Positions 44,095 to 52,107 of a stretch of 64,000 nt of DNA are shown here, in pieces. The DNA is from Bacillus sp. es.034 (GTDB lineage Bacteria; Bacillota; Bacilli; Bacillales; Bacillaceae_B). Numbering within the stretch: position 1 is the first letter of the stretch; every line of letters begins with the position of its first letter. The DNA is taken from the NCBI RefSeq assembly GCF_002563655.1, contig NZ_PDIY01000001.1, positions 3,136,001 to 3,200,000 of the forward strand, in the 5' to 3' direction. A program made the translations under genes and the position numbers. The notes under the pieces are model-generated. The model was not told the origin of the DNA. It saw only the letters and a program-made list of their open reading frames with translations, and did not search any database.

Positions 44095-44454
44095 TTACAC
44101 TCTGCCTAAAGCCATCCCCCAAAAAGCGAATAAAATACCAATTGTGTAGGTTAGCAGGAGATAAGTAATCAGGGACTTCCATTTTTTATCGGCATGAAAA
44201 TGAATATTTTCCAATTTGAACGTGGAAAAAGTCGTAAAGGATCCAAGAAAACCAGTACCAAGGAGAAGAATGCCTGCTTCTGAAATTCCTGAGCCGATTA
44301 CATACCCAAGAAGAAATGATCCTACCAGATTGACGAATAAGGTTGCATATGGAAAATCAGAGTGATAATATTTCTTGAACAAACGGCTGATTCCAAAGCG
44401 GGACATGGCGCCAAAGAACCCTCCTATTGCGACCATCATACCATGGACTATCAT
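44095..44454 (-). CDS. crcB: Fluoride channel subunit CrcB/Fluc
   Basis: A 119-residue, four-helix small channel protein. Fluc marks are GGFFGAMSRFGIS (N-terminal Arg), LFVNLVGSFLLGYV (pore Asn) and GFLGSFTTFSTF (the FTTFS phenylalanine box). Twin Fluc genes, as here, usually give a heterodimer of two opposed subunits that lets fluoride leave the cell. Start 2 nt beyond the stop of its partner. No fluoride riboswitch was found upstream. Confidence 0.9.
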   Translation of the reverse strand: MIVHGMMVAIGGFFGAMSRFGISRLFKKYYHSDFPYATLFVNLVGSFLLGYVIGSGISEAGILLLGTGFLGSFTTFSTFKLENIHFHADKKWKSLITYLLLTYTIGILFAFWGMALGRV

Positions 44455-44456
44455 CT

Positions 44457-44855
44457 TTAGACCCCCTTTCGCTCATACAGTTTGTATTGTTGCTTTCCAA
44501 TCTTAAAACCTGCCCATGACATCATTAGGCCACCGAGCACACTTCCTACTACATAAATAAGCGCTGTAAACAGGTGTGAATGGGTCACAAGGTTGACGGT
44601 TTCGACACTGAATGTGGAAAAGGTGGTGAAAGATCCAATCATCCCTGTCCCAATGGCTGTGGCTGCCATTGAATGAATCTTCTTCCTACGAAATACGTAC
44701 ATTGTGACATATCCCAATATGAAGCTTCCAATCATATTGGCTAGAAACGTTCCTAAAGGAAATGTATAATCCCACCATCCACCGGCAACTATCCCAAGAT
44801 AATAGCGCAGCAGTGCACCCACCATACCAGCTGCTCCAACTAATATATAGATCAT
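44457..44855 (-). CDS. crcB: Fluoride channel subunit CrcB/Fluc (partner)
   Basis: 132 residues with GAAGMVGALLRYYLG, FLANMIGSFILGYV and GMIGSFTTFSTFS, the same three Fluc blocks as its neighbour. The ATG at 44855 is 6 nt from AGAGGTG; a TTG at 44873 would lie upstream of that site. The C-terminus is basic (KIGKQQYKLYERKGV). The pair are tandem paralogues, each with the pore residues intact. Confidence 0.9.
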   Translation of the reverse strand: MIYILVGAAGMVGALLRYYLGIVAGGWWDYTFPLGTFLANMIGSFILGYVTMYVFRRKKIHSMAATAIGTGMIGSFTTFSTFSVETVNLVTHSHLFTALIYVVGSVLGGLMMSWAGFKIGKQQYKLYERKGV

Positions 44856-44889
44856 TTTTTTCACCTCTGACAAACTATTTCATTTATGA

Positions 44890-44931
44890 AAGAGACTCCT
44901 ACCGATACTCATGTATCGGTAGGAGTCTCTT
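44890..44931. terminator. Very strong hairpin between mgtE and crcB
   Basis: A perfect 19-bp stem (44890-44908 with 44913-44931) and a 4-nt loop. The minus side is followed by TCATAAATG and the plus side by CCTTTTTAG, so it works best as a plus-strand terminator but also sits at the right place to end mgtE mRNA. Confidence 0.8.
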
Positions 44932-45006
44932 CCTTTTTAGTAATAATGCTAACTCCCTTGACGTTCACTGACTATTCTACCACAGGAAATATGGGTGCCA
45001 ATCCCT

Positions 45007-46365
45007 TTACATCAATTTCGAAATAAACATGGTGGCAATTCCAAAATAAATGAGAAGGGAAAGGATATCATTGATCGTTGTGATCAAGGGGCCGGAAGCA
45101 ACGGCCGGATCTACGTTAAACTTGTACAGAATGAGGGGGATGATAGTTCCTGCCAAAGTCCCGATGATTAACGTAATCAGTAAGGAGCTTCCCACCACGA
45201 GGCCAAGGACAATATTCCCCTGCCATACAAAGGCGATCAGGGCAATCATGACGGCACATGTCACACCGATGATGATGCCTACCCATAATTCCCGGAAGAC
45301 AAGCTTAATGACCTGTTTTACATCCAAATCATTCGAGACAAGGCCCCTGACGACGACGGCCAATGATTGGGTACCCGTGTTCCCGGTCATCCCCGCAATC
45401 ATCGGCATAAAGAATGCAAGCGCCACAACCTGTTCCAGAGTGGCTGAAAATTTGTCTATGATACTTCCCGATACAAGTCCGATGAATAGTAGTAAAATAA
45501 GCCACGGCAACCGGCGATAGGCTGCTACAAATGGTTTGGTTGTAAAGTCGATGGATTTACCTGATGCAGATAACTTCTCGATATCCTCATTGGCTTCTTG
45601 AATGACAACATCAATGATGTCGTCCACAGTGATGACCCCAACCAGCCTTCCGTCTTCTTCAATAACCGGAAGTGTGATGAAATCATAACGGCTGATCAAT
45701 TTGGCCACTTCTTCCTGATCCGTATGGACATCCACTTTTACCACACGGCTGTACATGATATCTTCAATTTTATCGAATAGCTCTCCAAGTAATAAATCCT
45801 TGTAGGAAATGACCCCTATCAATTTCTTCTCTTCGTCGATAACATAGAGATAGTTCAAATATTCGGCGAGTTCTGCAAAATGTTTCAGTTTATCAACCGC
45901 TTCACGGACCGTATAATGTTTAGGTATCCAGACATAACGGTTGTTCATGATCCGGCCGGCTGTCTCCGGTTGGTAGGTCATGAGATTTTGAACCACCTGA
46001 GACTCTGCCTGATTCATCTCTGATAGCAATTCCTCTATCTTCTCGGGCTCTAAGTCCGTCAGTAATGTGGCAAGGTTGTCATTTTCCATCAAGTCGAGGA
46101 CCTTCGTTGATTTCTCTATCCCGAGCTTTTCCAGAACGAGCAACTGGTCTTCTCTTTCGATCTCCTGAATGAATTCCGTTAGTTCTTCAAGAGGTAAATA
46201 CAGAAGAAATTTATTTCGGTGCTTGGGCGGGATATGTAAATATTGTTGAGCGATATCGTATGGCTGTAGCTCTTCGATAATATCTAAAAAAATGTTTTTC
46301 TTCCCATCTTTCAAGCTTTGGATGATGGCAAGGCTGATTTCATTTTCCGTCATGGCTAATGTCAT
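45007..46365 (-). CDS. mgtE: Magnesium transporter MgtE
   Basis: 452 residues in the classic order: a cytoplasmic N domain (residues 1-130) of helical repeats, two CBS domains (about 135-255; MYSRVVKVDVHTDQEEV and GVITVDDIIDVV) that bind Mg2+ and gate the channel, a connecting helix, and five membrane helices with PMIAGMTGNTGTQSLAV in the pore. It conducts Mg2+ inward when cytosolic Mg2+ is low. AAGGAG precedes the ATG. No M-box riboswitch could be seen in the 125-nt leader, only a local hairpin. Confidence 0.92.
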   Translation of the reverse strand: MTLAMTENEISLAIIQSLKDGKKNIFLDIIEELQPYDIAQQYLHIPPKHRNKFLLYLPLEELTEFIQEIEREDQLLVLEKLGIEKSTKVLDLMENDNLATLLTDLEPEKIEELLSEMNQAESQVVQNLMTYQPETAGRIMNNRYVWIPKHYTVREAVDKLKHFAELAEYLNYLYVIDEEKKLIGVISYKDLLLGELFDKIEDIMYSRVVKVDVHTDQEEVAKLISRYDFITLPVIEEDGRLVGVITVDDIIDVVIQEANEDIEKLSASGKSIDFTTKPFVAAYRRLPWLILLLFIGLVSGSIIDKFSATLEQVVALAFFMPMIAGMTGNTGTQSLAVVVRGLVSNDLDVKQVIKLVFRELWVGIIIGVTCAVMIALIAFVWQGNIVLGLVVGSSLLITLIIGTLAGTIIPLILYKFNVDPAVASGPLITTINDILSLLIYFGIATMFISKLM

Positions 46366-46408
46366 AGAGCGTGCTCCTTATAATGCGTTTCTTTGTATGA
46401 TGACATGA

Positions 46409-46450
46409 GGGGATACCAAGAAGGGTACTCATCACCCTACTAGTATCTCC
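46409..46450 (-). other. Two-stem hairpin in the mgtE leader
   Basis: GGAGATAC/GTATCCCC encloses AGGGT/ACCCT, with no T run after it. It lies about 44 nt upstream of the mgtE start and about 40 nt after the helicase stop, so it could be a leader structure or an RNA processing site. Confidence 0.4.
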
Positions 46451-46489
46451 TGAATCCTGTGTTCATGCCAATTTCTATTCAGCTGTTTA

Positions 46490-49400
46490 TTAATCTAAAG
46501 ATAAGATTTCTTTTAATTCCTCTTCGGTTAATGCTTGTACAATCTTTTCATCGGGGTCCATGATATCCCGGATCAGGTTCCGCTTTTTGTCTTGAAGTTC
46601 GTTCATCTTTTCTTCAATCGTGCCTTTGGCAATCAGCTTCATTACTTTCACTTTATTTTCCTGGCCCATCCGATGTGCCCGGTCCGCTGCTTGTTCCTCT
46701 ACTGCAGGGTTCCACCAAGTATCAAATAGAATGACCGTATCGGCACCCGTTAAATTAAGTCCTGTCCCCCCTGCCTTGAGGGAGATGAGAAATAGATTGC
46801 GTTCCCCTTCATTGAATCGACTGCACATCTTTACCCTCTCCTCTGAGGGAGTGGTTCCATTCAGGTAAAAGTAGGATTGTCCTTTGATCGCCAGCTCTCT
46901 CCCGATCATTTCAAGCATTTTCGTGAATTGGGAAAAGACCAGGACCCTTCTCCCTGACAACCTGGCCTCATCCAACAACTCCATCAGCTCGATGAATTTT
47001 GCTGATGAGCCCTGATAACCATTCACAAATAAGCCGGGATGGCAGCAGATTTGTCTTAGACGGGTCAATCCGGCGAGAATTTTAATTTTGTTTTTCCTCA
47101 GCGTGTTCTTATCCAAATGCTTCATCGTATCGTGCTTAAGCTTGGCGAGGTAAGCTGCATACAATTCTTTCTGCTGGGGCAGGAGCTCTGAAAAATGGGT
47201 GATTTCTTCTTTTCCGGGAAGTTCAGCCAACACGTCTTTTTTCATTCTGCGAAGAACGAATGGCCTGATTCTTTTCGCTATATCTTTTCTGGTTAAACGG
47301 CTGTAATCTTTTAGCCCTTTGAATAATCCGGGAAATACCACGTGAAAGATGGACCACAATTCTTCAAGTGAATTCTCTACAGGTGTCCCGGTCAAGGCGA
47401 AGCGATTATTCGCTTTTATCTTCTTGACACTTCTTGCCGTTTGGGTGAGTGGATTTTTGAAAGCCTGTGCCTCATCAAAAAAGACCGTATGGAATTTCTG
47501 TCGTTCATACCATTTACAGTCGCTTCTCAGTAAAGGATAGGATGTGATGATTACATCCGCATCCCTCATACCTTTCTGTTTCTTCTTTCGTACAGCCTGG
47601 TTACCGTCAATGATAAGGACATTGACGTCGGGGGCAAATTTCACACATTCGCTTTTCCAATTATATGTAAGGGCAGAGGGACATACAATCAGGACAGGAA
47701 GTTTCTTTAGCCTGATTTCTTCAAGTTCCGATACGATAAACGTAATGCTCTGAACCGTTTTCCCTAGCCCCATATCATCAGCGAGGATCCCTCCCAAACC
47801 ATAATGGGAGAGAGTCTTCAGCCAGCGAAAGCCTGTCTTCTGGTAGTTTCTCAACCGCTCCTTTAATAGAGAAGGCACCGAGATTTCCCGGCTGTCAGGA
47901 TTCATAAGATGCCCGAAAAATTCATGGAAGGAATGTTCAAAAGTAAATGAATTCCCCCCATTAACTGTATCCAGCAGGTGTAGGCTTTGATGCAAAGGTA
48001 GTTCGAGCCCCTTCACGAAATCATTCTTCTCTGCATGAGAAGTATGCATGAAGCGCTGAATATCTTGAAATTCCTTTGATTCCAGTGATAAGAGTGAACC
48101 GTTTTGCATCCTGTAATACTTCCGTTTTTCTTCCAGTGCCCTGAGGATCTCCATGACCTGTCTATCGGGGATGCCATCCATTTCAAAAGTGAATTCCAAC
48201 CAGTTCATTCGTTCCTTTTTTACTTTTACCCTTATTTTTGGATGATGATTTCCTCTGGATATCCTGTTTCTTACGGCGGTTGTGGCATAAATTTGAACAT
48301 CCTTTTGAAGCTTTGTCACTCCATAGGTTAAAAACTCATATTCCAAATCTTCATTGTGTAAGTAGTAACCTCCTTCTGTTTTCCCGAAAGAAAACTCGTC
48401 CATCCATTCCAGAATCGTATTTTCTTTCTCTACATTTCGTATGAGTAGGGAACCTGATGGCGCTTCCCGGTTTTCAAGAGGATGAATAACGATTTGATCA
48501 TAATGGAATTCAAGTCCGGCTAACAGTCGGTTCTTTACCCGATCGAGATAAAGCTTCGCAACAAGTGGTGCCGTATCCAGTCTTTCGGCAATCTCTTCTG
48601 ATATTTGTACCCCCCCTAATTTCTTCAATCCAACAGCCACTTTTTCAAGGAAAAAGCCGATCTGCTCCGGTGAAATCGGGATGAAATGTGCCCCTGAATG
48701 ATCTAACAGTCTCTTTAATTCAGTAAGTCTTTTCCCATCCATGCTGTCAAGCTGTGTAAAAACACCATCATGAATGACGGTTTGATATTCATCCATGACC
48801 GTCATATTATCCAGTCCGGAGATGTATAACCTGTAACCGCCAGCTTCGGCATACTTAAAGTGGAAATGTATTGGAAGAGGCAGTTCCCCATGCCTAAAAC
48901 CTTCATGGACTCTTGCATTATGGTGCACTTTAACGTCTTTAGCATGTGTAAGTAATGGAACAAGGTTCTCCCATGACGCTGGAGGTATAATCAAATAGTC
49001 ATTATCGTTTTTTTCCATTACTGAACCCTTTGACACCTTCACAAGATATTGAATGACAGCTGCCGTCTCAGTTTCAAAATAATGAAACTCAGGATTGAAT
49101 ATGAACGATTTTGAAACATGAAAGGGTTTCCCTTCATTTATATAGTCCAAAAAAGTTTGAATCGACTTTACCATATTTCCATCTATCGTCCATTCAATTC
49201 CAAGCATGTCCTCCCCATTTTGGATAGACATGGGTTTAATCAGAAATTCACATGGCACAATCTGTCTGTTTTCAAAATGTCGAAGCTTAGCGGGGGAACG
49301 GAAGGTTTCCTCCTGAAACAATGTGAAAAATTCCTCTGTCACGTCTTCTTCTTTCTTATTCGTTTTTCGCTCTTCACTCTCAAGTTTCAAAAGCACAGCA

Positions 49401-49645
49401 GCAATATGCTGACAATCCTTATTAAATGAAGCAAGCTTCGGGCAGCTGCAATTGGCTTCGATTTCACCTTTATCGTCCTCTTGAATGGTAACGTGAAATT
49501 CTTCTTCCCCCATCACAGTCCCTCGACAATACTGTCTCGAATATTCGTCTAATGTCACCTTATTGGAGCGGTAATACGCCTCTCCCCTTTTGAAGGAAAC
49601 GGTACCGCAGCGTTCTTTTATAAGTTTTTGATGTATAGCCTTCAA
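46490..49645 (-). CDS. ywqA: SNF2-family helicase with SWIM zinc finger (YwqA-like)
   Basis: About 1050 residues. A SWIM zinc finger near residues 65-85 (CSCPKLASFNKDCQHIAAVL) is followed by a long middle region. The SNF2 motor starts near 605: GILADDMGLGKTVQSI (I), VFFDEAQAFKNP (II), FALTGTPVENS (III), VLVFSQFTKMLEM (IV), LISLKAGGTGLNLTGAD (V) and ADRAHRMGQ (VI). Such proteins move on double-stranded DNA and displace bound proteins. TTG 49645 has GGAAGGA 9 nt upstream; ATG 49663, which adds six residues, has a weak site. The role in the cell is unknown. Confidence 0.87.
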   Translation of the reverse strand: MKAIHQKLIKERCGTVSFKRGEAYYRSNKVTLDEYSRQYCRGTVMGEEEFHVTIQEDDKGEIEANCSCPKLASFNKDCQHIAAVLLKLESEERKTNKKEEDVTEEFFTLFQEETFRSPAKLRHFENRQIVPCEFLIKPMSIQNGEDMLGIEWTIDGNMVKSIQTFLDYINEGKPFHVSKSFIFNPEFHYFETETAAVIQYLVKVSKGSVMEKNDNDYLIIPPASWENLVPLLTHAKDVKVHHNARVHEGFRHGELPLPIHFHFKYAEAGGYRLYISGLDNMTVMDEYQTVIHDGVFTQLDSMDGKRLTELKRLLDHSGAHFIPISPEQIGFFLEKVAVGLKKLGGVQISEEIAERLDTAPLVAKLYLDRVKNRLLAGLEFHYDQIVIHPLENREAPSGSLLIRNVEKENTILEWMDEFSFGKTEGGYYLHNEDLEYEFLTYGVTKLQKDVQIYATTAVRNRISRGNHHPKIRVKVKKERMNWLEFTFEMDGIPDRQVMEILRALEEKRKYYRMQNGSLLSLESKEFQDIQRFMHTSHAEKNDFVKGLELPLHQSLHLLDTVNGGNSFTFEHSFHEFFGHLMNPDSREISVPSLLKERLRNYQKTGFRWLKTLSHYGLGGILADDMGLGKTVQSITFIVSELEEIRLKKLPVLIVCPSALTYNWKSECVKFAPDVNVLIIDGNQAVRKKKQKGMRDADVIITSYPLLRSDCKWYERQKFHTVFFDEAQAFKNPLTQTARSVKKIKANNRFALTGTPVENSLEELWSIFHVVFPGLFKGLKDYSRLTRKDIAKRIRPFVLRRMKKDVLAELPGKEEITHFSELLPQQKELYAAYLAKLKHDTMKHLDKNTLRKNKIKILAGLTRLRQICCHPGLFVNGYQGSSAKFIELMELLDEARLSGRRVLVFSQFTKMLEMIGRELAIKGQSYFYLNGTTPSEERVKMCSRFNEGERNLFLISLKAGGTGLNLTGADTVILFDTWWNPAVEEQAADRAHRMGQENKVKVMKLIAKGTIEEKMNELQDKKRNLIRDIMDPDEKIVQALTEEELKEILSLD

Positions 49646-49822
49646 GGATCTGATTCCTTCCATGAATATGTATAGTAATGACCGATCAATTTTTTCGGGT
49701 TGAACATTCTAATGATAACAACAATTTTCGGATTTAGAAACATCCTGATGGGATTAGTATTTTCATAGAAACGTATAATGAAGGTTAAAGCGACATAGAA
49801 TATAAGGGAAACAGAAAAAAAT

Positions 49823-49850
49823 CCGCACTATGAGGCCAGTCATAGTCCGG
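49823..49850 (-). terminator. Terminator of the small toxin-like gene
   Basis: CCGGACTATGA/TCATAGTGCGG (10 of 11 paired) with a 6-nt loop, followed on the minus strand by ATTTTTTTCTG. It lies 20 nt after the toxin-like stop codon. Confidence 0.8.
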
Positions 49851-49869
49851 AAAATGTGCATGTCTTTTT

Positions 49870-49950
49870 CTACTTATCGATGTGGTTCAGTAACGAAATG
49901 AAGAAGCTACCGGCTTGAAAAATGAGCATGAAAATGAAATATTCTTCCAT
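49870..49950 (-). CDS. Holin-like small hydrophobic peptide; probable type I toxin
   Basis: A 26-residue frame too short for most gene finders: MEEYFIFMLIFQAGSFFISL then LNHIDK. It has an excellent AGGAGGTG site 6 nt before the ATG and its own terminator. Length, the single helix, the small-residue AGSF step and the polar/charged end (IDK) resemble the BsrE/TxpA-type toxins and the putative holin-like toxin family. In those systems an antisense RNA from the opposite strand silences the mRNA. A perfect TATAAT lies on the plus strand at 49774-49779 with a poor -35, and a plus-strand terminator at 50063-50101, so an antisense RNA is possible but unproven. Confidence 0.6.
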   Translation of the reverse strand: MEEYFIFMLIFQAGSFFISLLNHIDK

Positions 49951-50062
49951 TCTTGTCACCTCCTGTTAGGGAAGATATTTGTCCCCACTTGATATCTATG
50001 TAAGATTGACTCAGTTCATGCGTTATTTTGTTATGAATTGGATATTCAGGAAGGGGAAAACA

Positions 50063-50101
50063 AAAACCCGGATGATCATTCAATGATTATCCGGGTTTTT
50101 G
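50063..50101. terminator. Bidirectional terminator upstream of satP
   Basis: AAAAACCCGGAT pairs perfectly with ATCCGGGTTTTT, with inner ATCAT/ATGAT pairing. It could end a plus-strand antisense RNA to the toxin-like gene. Confidence 0.75.
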
Positions 50102-50132
50102 TATGAAAGTTTCGCTTACATGATATTTTCTA

Positions 50133-50161
50133 TTGCATACCCACACTTTTTTATGTAAATT
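50133..50161 (+). promoter_or_regulatory. Candidate satP promoter
   Basis: TTGCAT (50133-50138), a 17-nt spacer and TAAATT (50156-50161), 30 nt before the satP start. Confidence 0.4.
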
Positions 50162-50191
50162 AGTCAAGTATGTTTAATAGGAGGTATCATC

Positions 50192-50809
50192 ATGAATCAC
50201 ACACAAACCACTCAACGGGTTCAGATCACGACAGCTGATCCATCTGCCCTTGGACTTTTCGGACTGGCCATGGTCACCCTTGTAGCTTCTTCTGCAAAAC
50301 TCGGATGGACTGACGGCGTATCTTTCGTCCTGCCTTGGGCGATTTTCCTCGGAGGCATTGCTCAATTGATGGCAAGCTTTGGAGATGCAAAGCACAATAA
50401 TACATTTGGTATGACCGCATTCGGAGCGTTCGGATTATTCTGGCTGGGGGTCGGGACGTCCTGGTTGATTTCATTCGGGGTATTCGGAGAAGCCGCTGCT
50501 GCTGCCATTGATCCAAGTCAGCTCGGCATTGCATATATCGGCTATCTGATATTCAGTATCTTCATGACTGTTGGTGCCATGGAGACTCATAAGGTCTTAT
50601 TCATCATTTTTGTCCTGATCGATTTCTTATTTATCGGCCTTTCCCTGTCTACATTGGGAATCGCTCCTGAGGCAACGCATAAATTAGCAGCAATCTCCGA
50701 ACTGTTCATTGCCCTTTTCAGCTTTTACGGTTCAGCTGCAAGTGTATTGAATACCCACTTCGGGAAAGAAACGCTTCCTGTTGGAAAGCCATTCGGGATT
50801 TTTAAATAA
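50192..50809 (+). CDS. satP: Acetate/succinate transporter, SatP (YaaH/GPR1/FUN34) family
   Basis: 205 residues, six predicted helices. The family start motif NPAPLGL appears as DPSALGLFGLAM (residues 16-27), followed by GIAQLMASFGDAKHNNTFGMTAFG, the substrate-side helix block, and the late AAISELFIALFSFYGSAA. It moves acetate (and sometimes succinate) with protons across the membrane. TAGGAGG precedes the ATG. The gene stands alone between two terminators. Confidence 0.88.
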   Translation: MNHTQTTQRVQITTADPSALGLFGLAMVTLVASSAKLGWTDGVSFVLPWAIFLGGIAQLMASFGDAKHNNTFGMTAFGAFGLFWLGVGTSWLISFGVFGEAAAAAIDPSQLGIAYIGYLIFSIFMTVGAMETHKVLFIIFVLIDFLFIGLSLSTLGIAPEATHKLAAISELFIALFSFYGSAASVLNTHFGKETLPVGKPFGIFK

Positions 50810-50821
50810 GCACAAAGAAGA

Positions 50822-50844
50822 GATAGATGAGTGACTCATCTATC
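50822..50844. terminator. Terminator between satP and the ferritin-like gene
   Basis: A perfect 10-bp stem GATAGATGAG/CTCATCTATC with a 3-nt loop and an outer AGAAG/CTTCT pairing, then TATTT. Confidence 0.7.
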
Positions 50845-50891
50845 CCCTTCTATTTCACTATGGGGACAGAATATCAAGTATCGTGGTCCTG

Positions 50892-51806
50892 TTATCTTGC
50901 TAATCCTCTCTCAAATGCAGCTAAATGATTCTGTGAAGCATTTCTCAATTGTGTGAAGACGACCCTCACATCCTGAGGCAGATCAAATGTCAAGAACCGA
51001 TCATACATAGCGATATTATCAATCTCCCCTTGAACCCCTGCTGCATAGGCACTTTTTAGTGAATCCGGTGTGGTTGTGTACAATTGGGATTGATCTTCAG
51101 GAAGCGGCAATCCGTAGCGTTGGAACAAAGTCTGCAATGCGGTAATATGGCGCAACTCTGCTTCTTTGACCTGTAAAAAAGTGCGGACATTCCCGAAATT
51201 CTCTAAGATCCGATTGTATCGTGCCTGGGCAAGGTATTCATCCTGCATGGCATAATTGAGCATCTGGGGAACTGAAAGGAGAGAGGCAGCAAGTGCTCCT
51301 TTTGCCCCGTAGTCCACTTGTCTTGATGCTCGCCTGCTTCCTTTACTCTGCATGGCATAATATAAAAACCATACGGCGTGATTCTGTTCATCAAAAGCTG
51401 CACGACGAAACGTCTCTTTAATAAAGGGATCCTGTACCCCATCTGAAACGCTATGATAAAAATCCACCGTATCCTGCTCATCCCGAAAAGAAAAATCCAA
51501 TCCCTTTTTATACGAGTTAGGACACCCCTCCTGTAATTGAGGACTCGCCTCCATCCCTGTCAAATTTCTATAGATATCAGTGAATGACTTCAAATGCCTT
51601 TTTTCGTCCTTGCGAATTTCAAGGATCCGTTGTCTTTCATCCTCTGTAGGGGCCATTTTCGCAAGCTTTTCATAACAAATAATGGCGCTATATTCACCAT
51701 TAATGGCTTTTTGGAGATGTGACTCCAACCATTGATTCCCTGGTGTCCGGGAATAGCCATCAAGATAAAAAGGTTTAAATTGACGGTAAAATTGATATGG
51801 GTTCAT
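50892..51806 (-). CDS. Double ferritin-like protein (rubrerythrin-like + DUF2202-like)
   Basis: 304 residues with two helix-bundle halves. The first (about 25-155) has GEYSAIICYEKLAKMAP, RKDEKRHLKSF and AAFDEQNHAVWFLYY, giving two E/ExxH pairs for a di-iron site. The second (about 185-300) has MLNYAMQDEYLAQARYNRI and KEAELRHITALQ, again with ExxH pairs, and resembles DUF2202. A glycine/alanine-rich linker joins them. Possible roles are iron or peroxide handling. The start is ATG 51806; the GTG at 51818 overlaps the GAGGTG site. Related in its first half to 17523-18425, in which the second half is a cupin instead. Confidence 0.78.
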   Translation of the reverse strand: MNPYQFYRQFKPFYLDGYSRTPGNQWLESHLQKAINGEYSAIICYEKLAKMAPTEDERQRILEIRKDEKRHLKSFTDIYRNLTGMEASPQLQEGCPNSYKKGLDFSFRDEQDTVDFYHSVSDGVQDPFIKETFRRAAFDEQNHAVWFLYYAMQSKGSRRASRQVDYGAKGALAASLLSVPQMLNYAMQDEYLAQARYNRILENFGNVRTFLQVKEAELRHITALQTLFQRYGLPLPEDQSQLYTTTPDSLKSAYAAGVQGEIDNIAMYDRFLTFDLPQDVRVVFTQLRNASQNHLAAFERGLAR

Positions 51807-51877
51807 TCTGAGTAACACCTCTTTTATTCAGTCAATACCTATGATATGACTGAATGAGTAATGGGTGTCTGTGTATT

Positions 51878-52093
51878 TTAATCTTTCCTTTTACCCTGTA
51901 ATGATTCGTATGCTTCCATAAGATCTTCCACTGATATACCATTGATCTTCATACCGGTTACATCACTGCTTGAAATTTCAGCATGGTTCAAATTGCAGTT
52001 ATCAAACTTACACCCATGAAAGTCGCAGCGTTCGAACCTGATAAGGATGAAAGCATCTTCAATATTAGCCTTTTCTATTTTAACAGTGCCCAT
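51878..52093 (-). CDS. Short pentapeptide-repeat-like protein
   Basis: 71 residues. The centre FERCDFHGCKFDNCNLNHAE reads as A(D/N)Lxx-type pentapeptide repeats, in which every fifth residue is L, F or C. The end GMKINGISVEDLMEAYESLQ is a helical cap. Four or five coils at most, shorter than most members. It begins 14 nt after the hydrolase stop at 52108 and is therefore likely co-transcribed. Function unknown. Confidence 0.65.
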   Translation of the reverse strand: MGTVKIEKANIEDAFILIRFERCDFHGCKFDNCNLNHAEISSSDVTGMKINGISVEDLMEAYESLQGKRKD

Positions 52094-52107
52094 TGTGGCT
52101 CTCCTTT

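Noticed and set aside
44856..45006. Fluoride riboswitch upstream of crcB
   Set aside because: Only a perfect terminator hairpin and short leader are present; the conserved riboswitch pseudoknot bases were not found.
45050..45520. 156-codon open frame on the plus strand
   Set aside because: It lies antisense inside mgtE, whose protein is clearly recognisable; no ribosome site or family resemblance.
50102..50125. CcpA cre site before satP
   Set aside because: Only the right half (CGCTTACA) fits; the left half does not.
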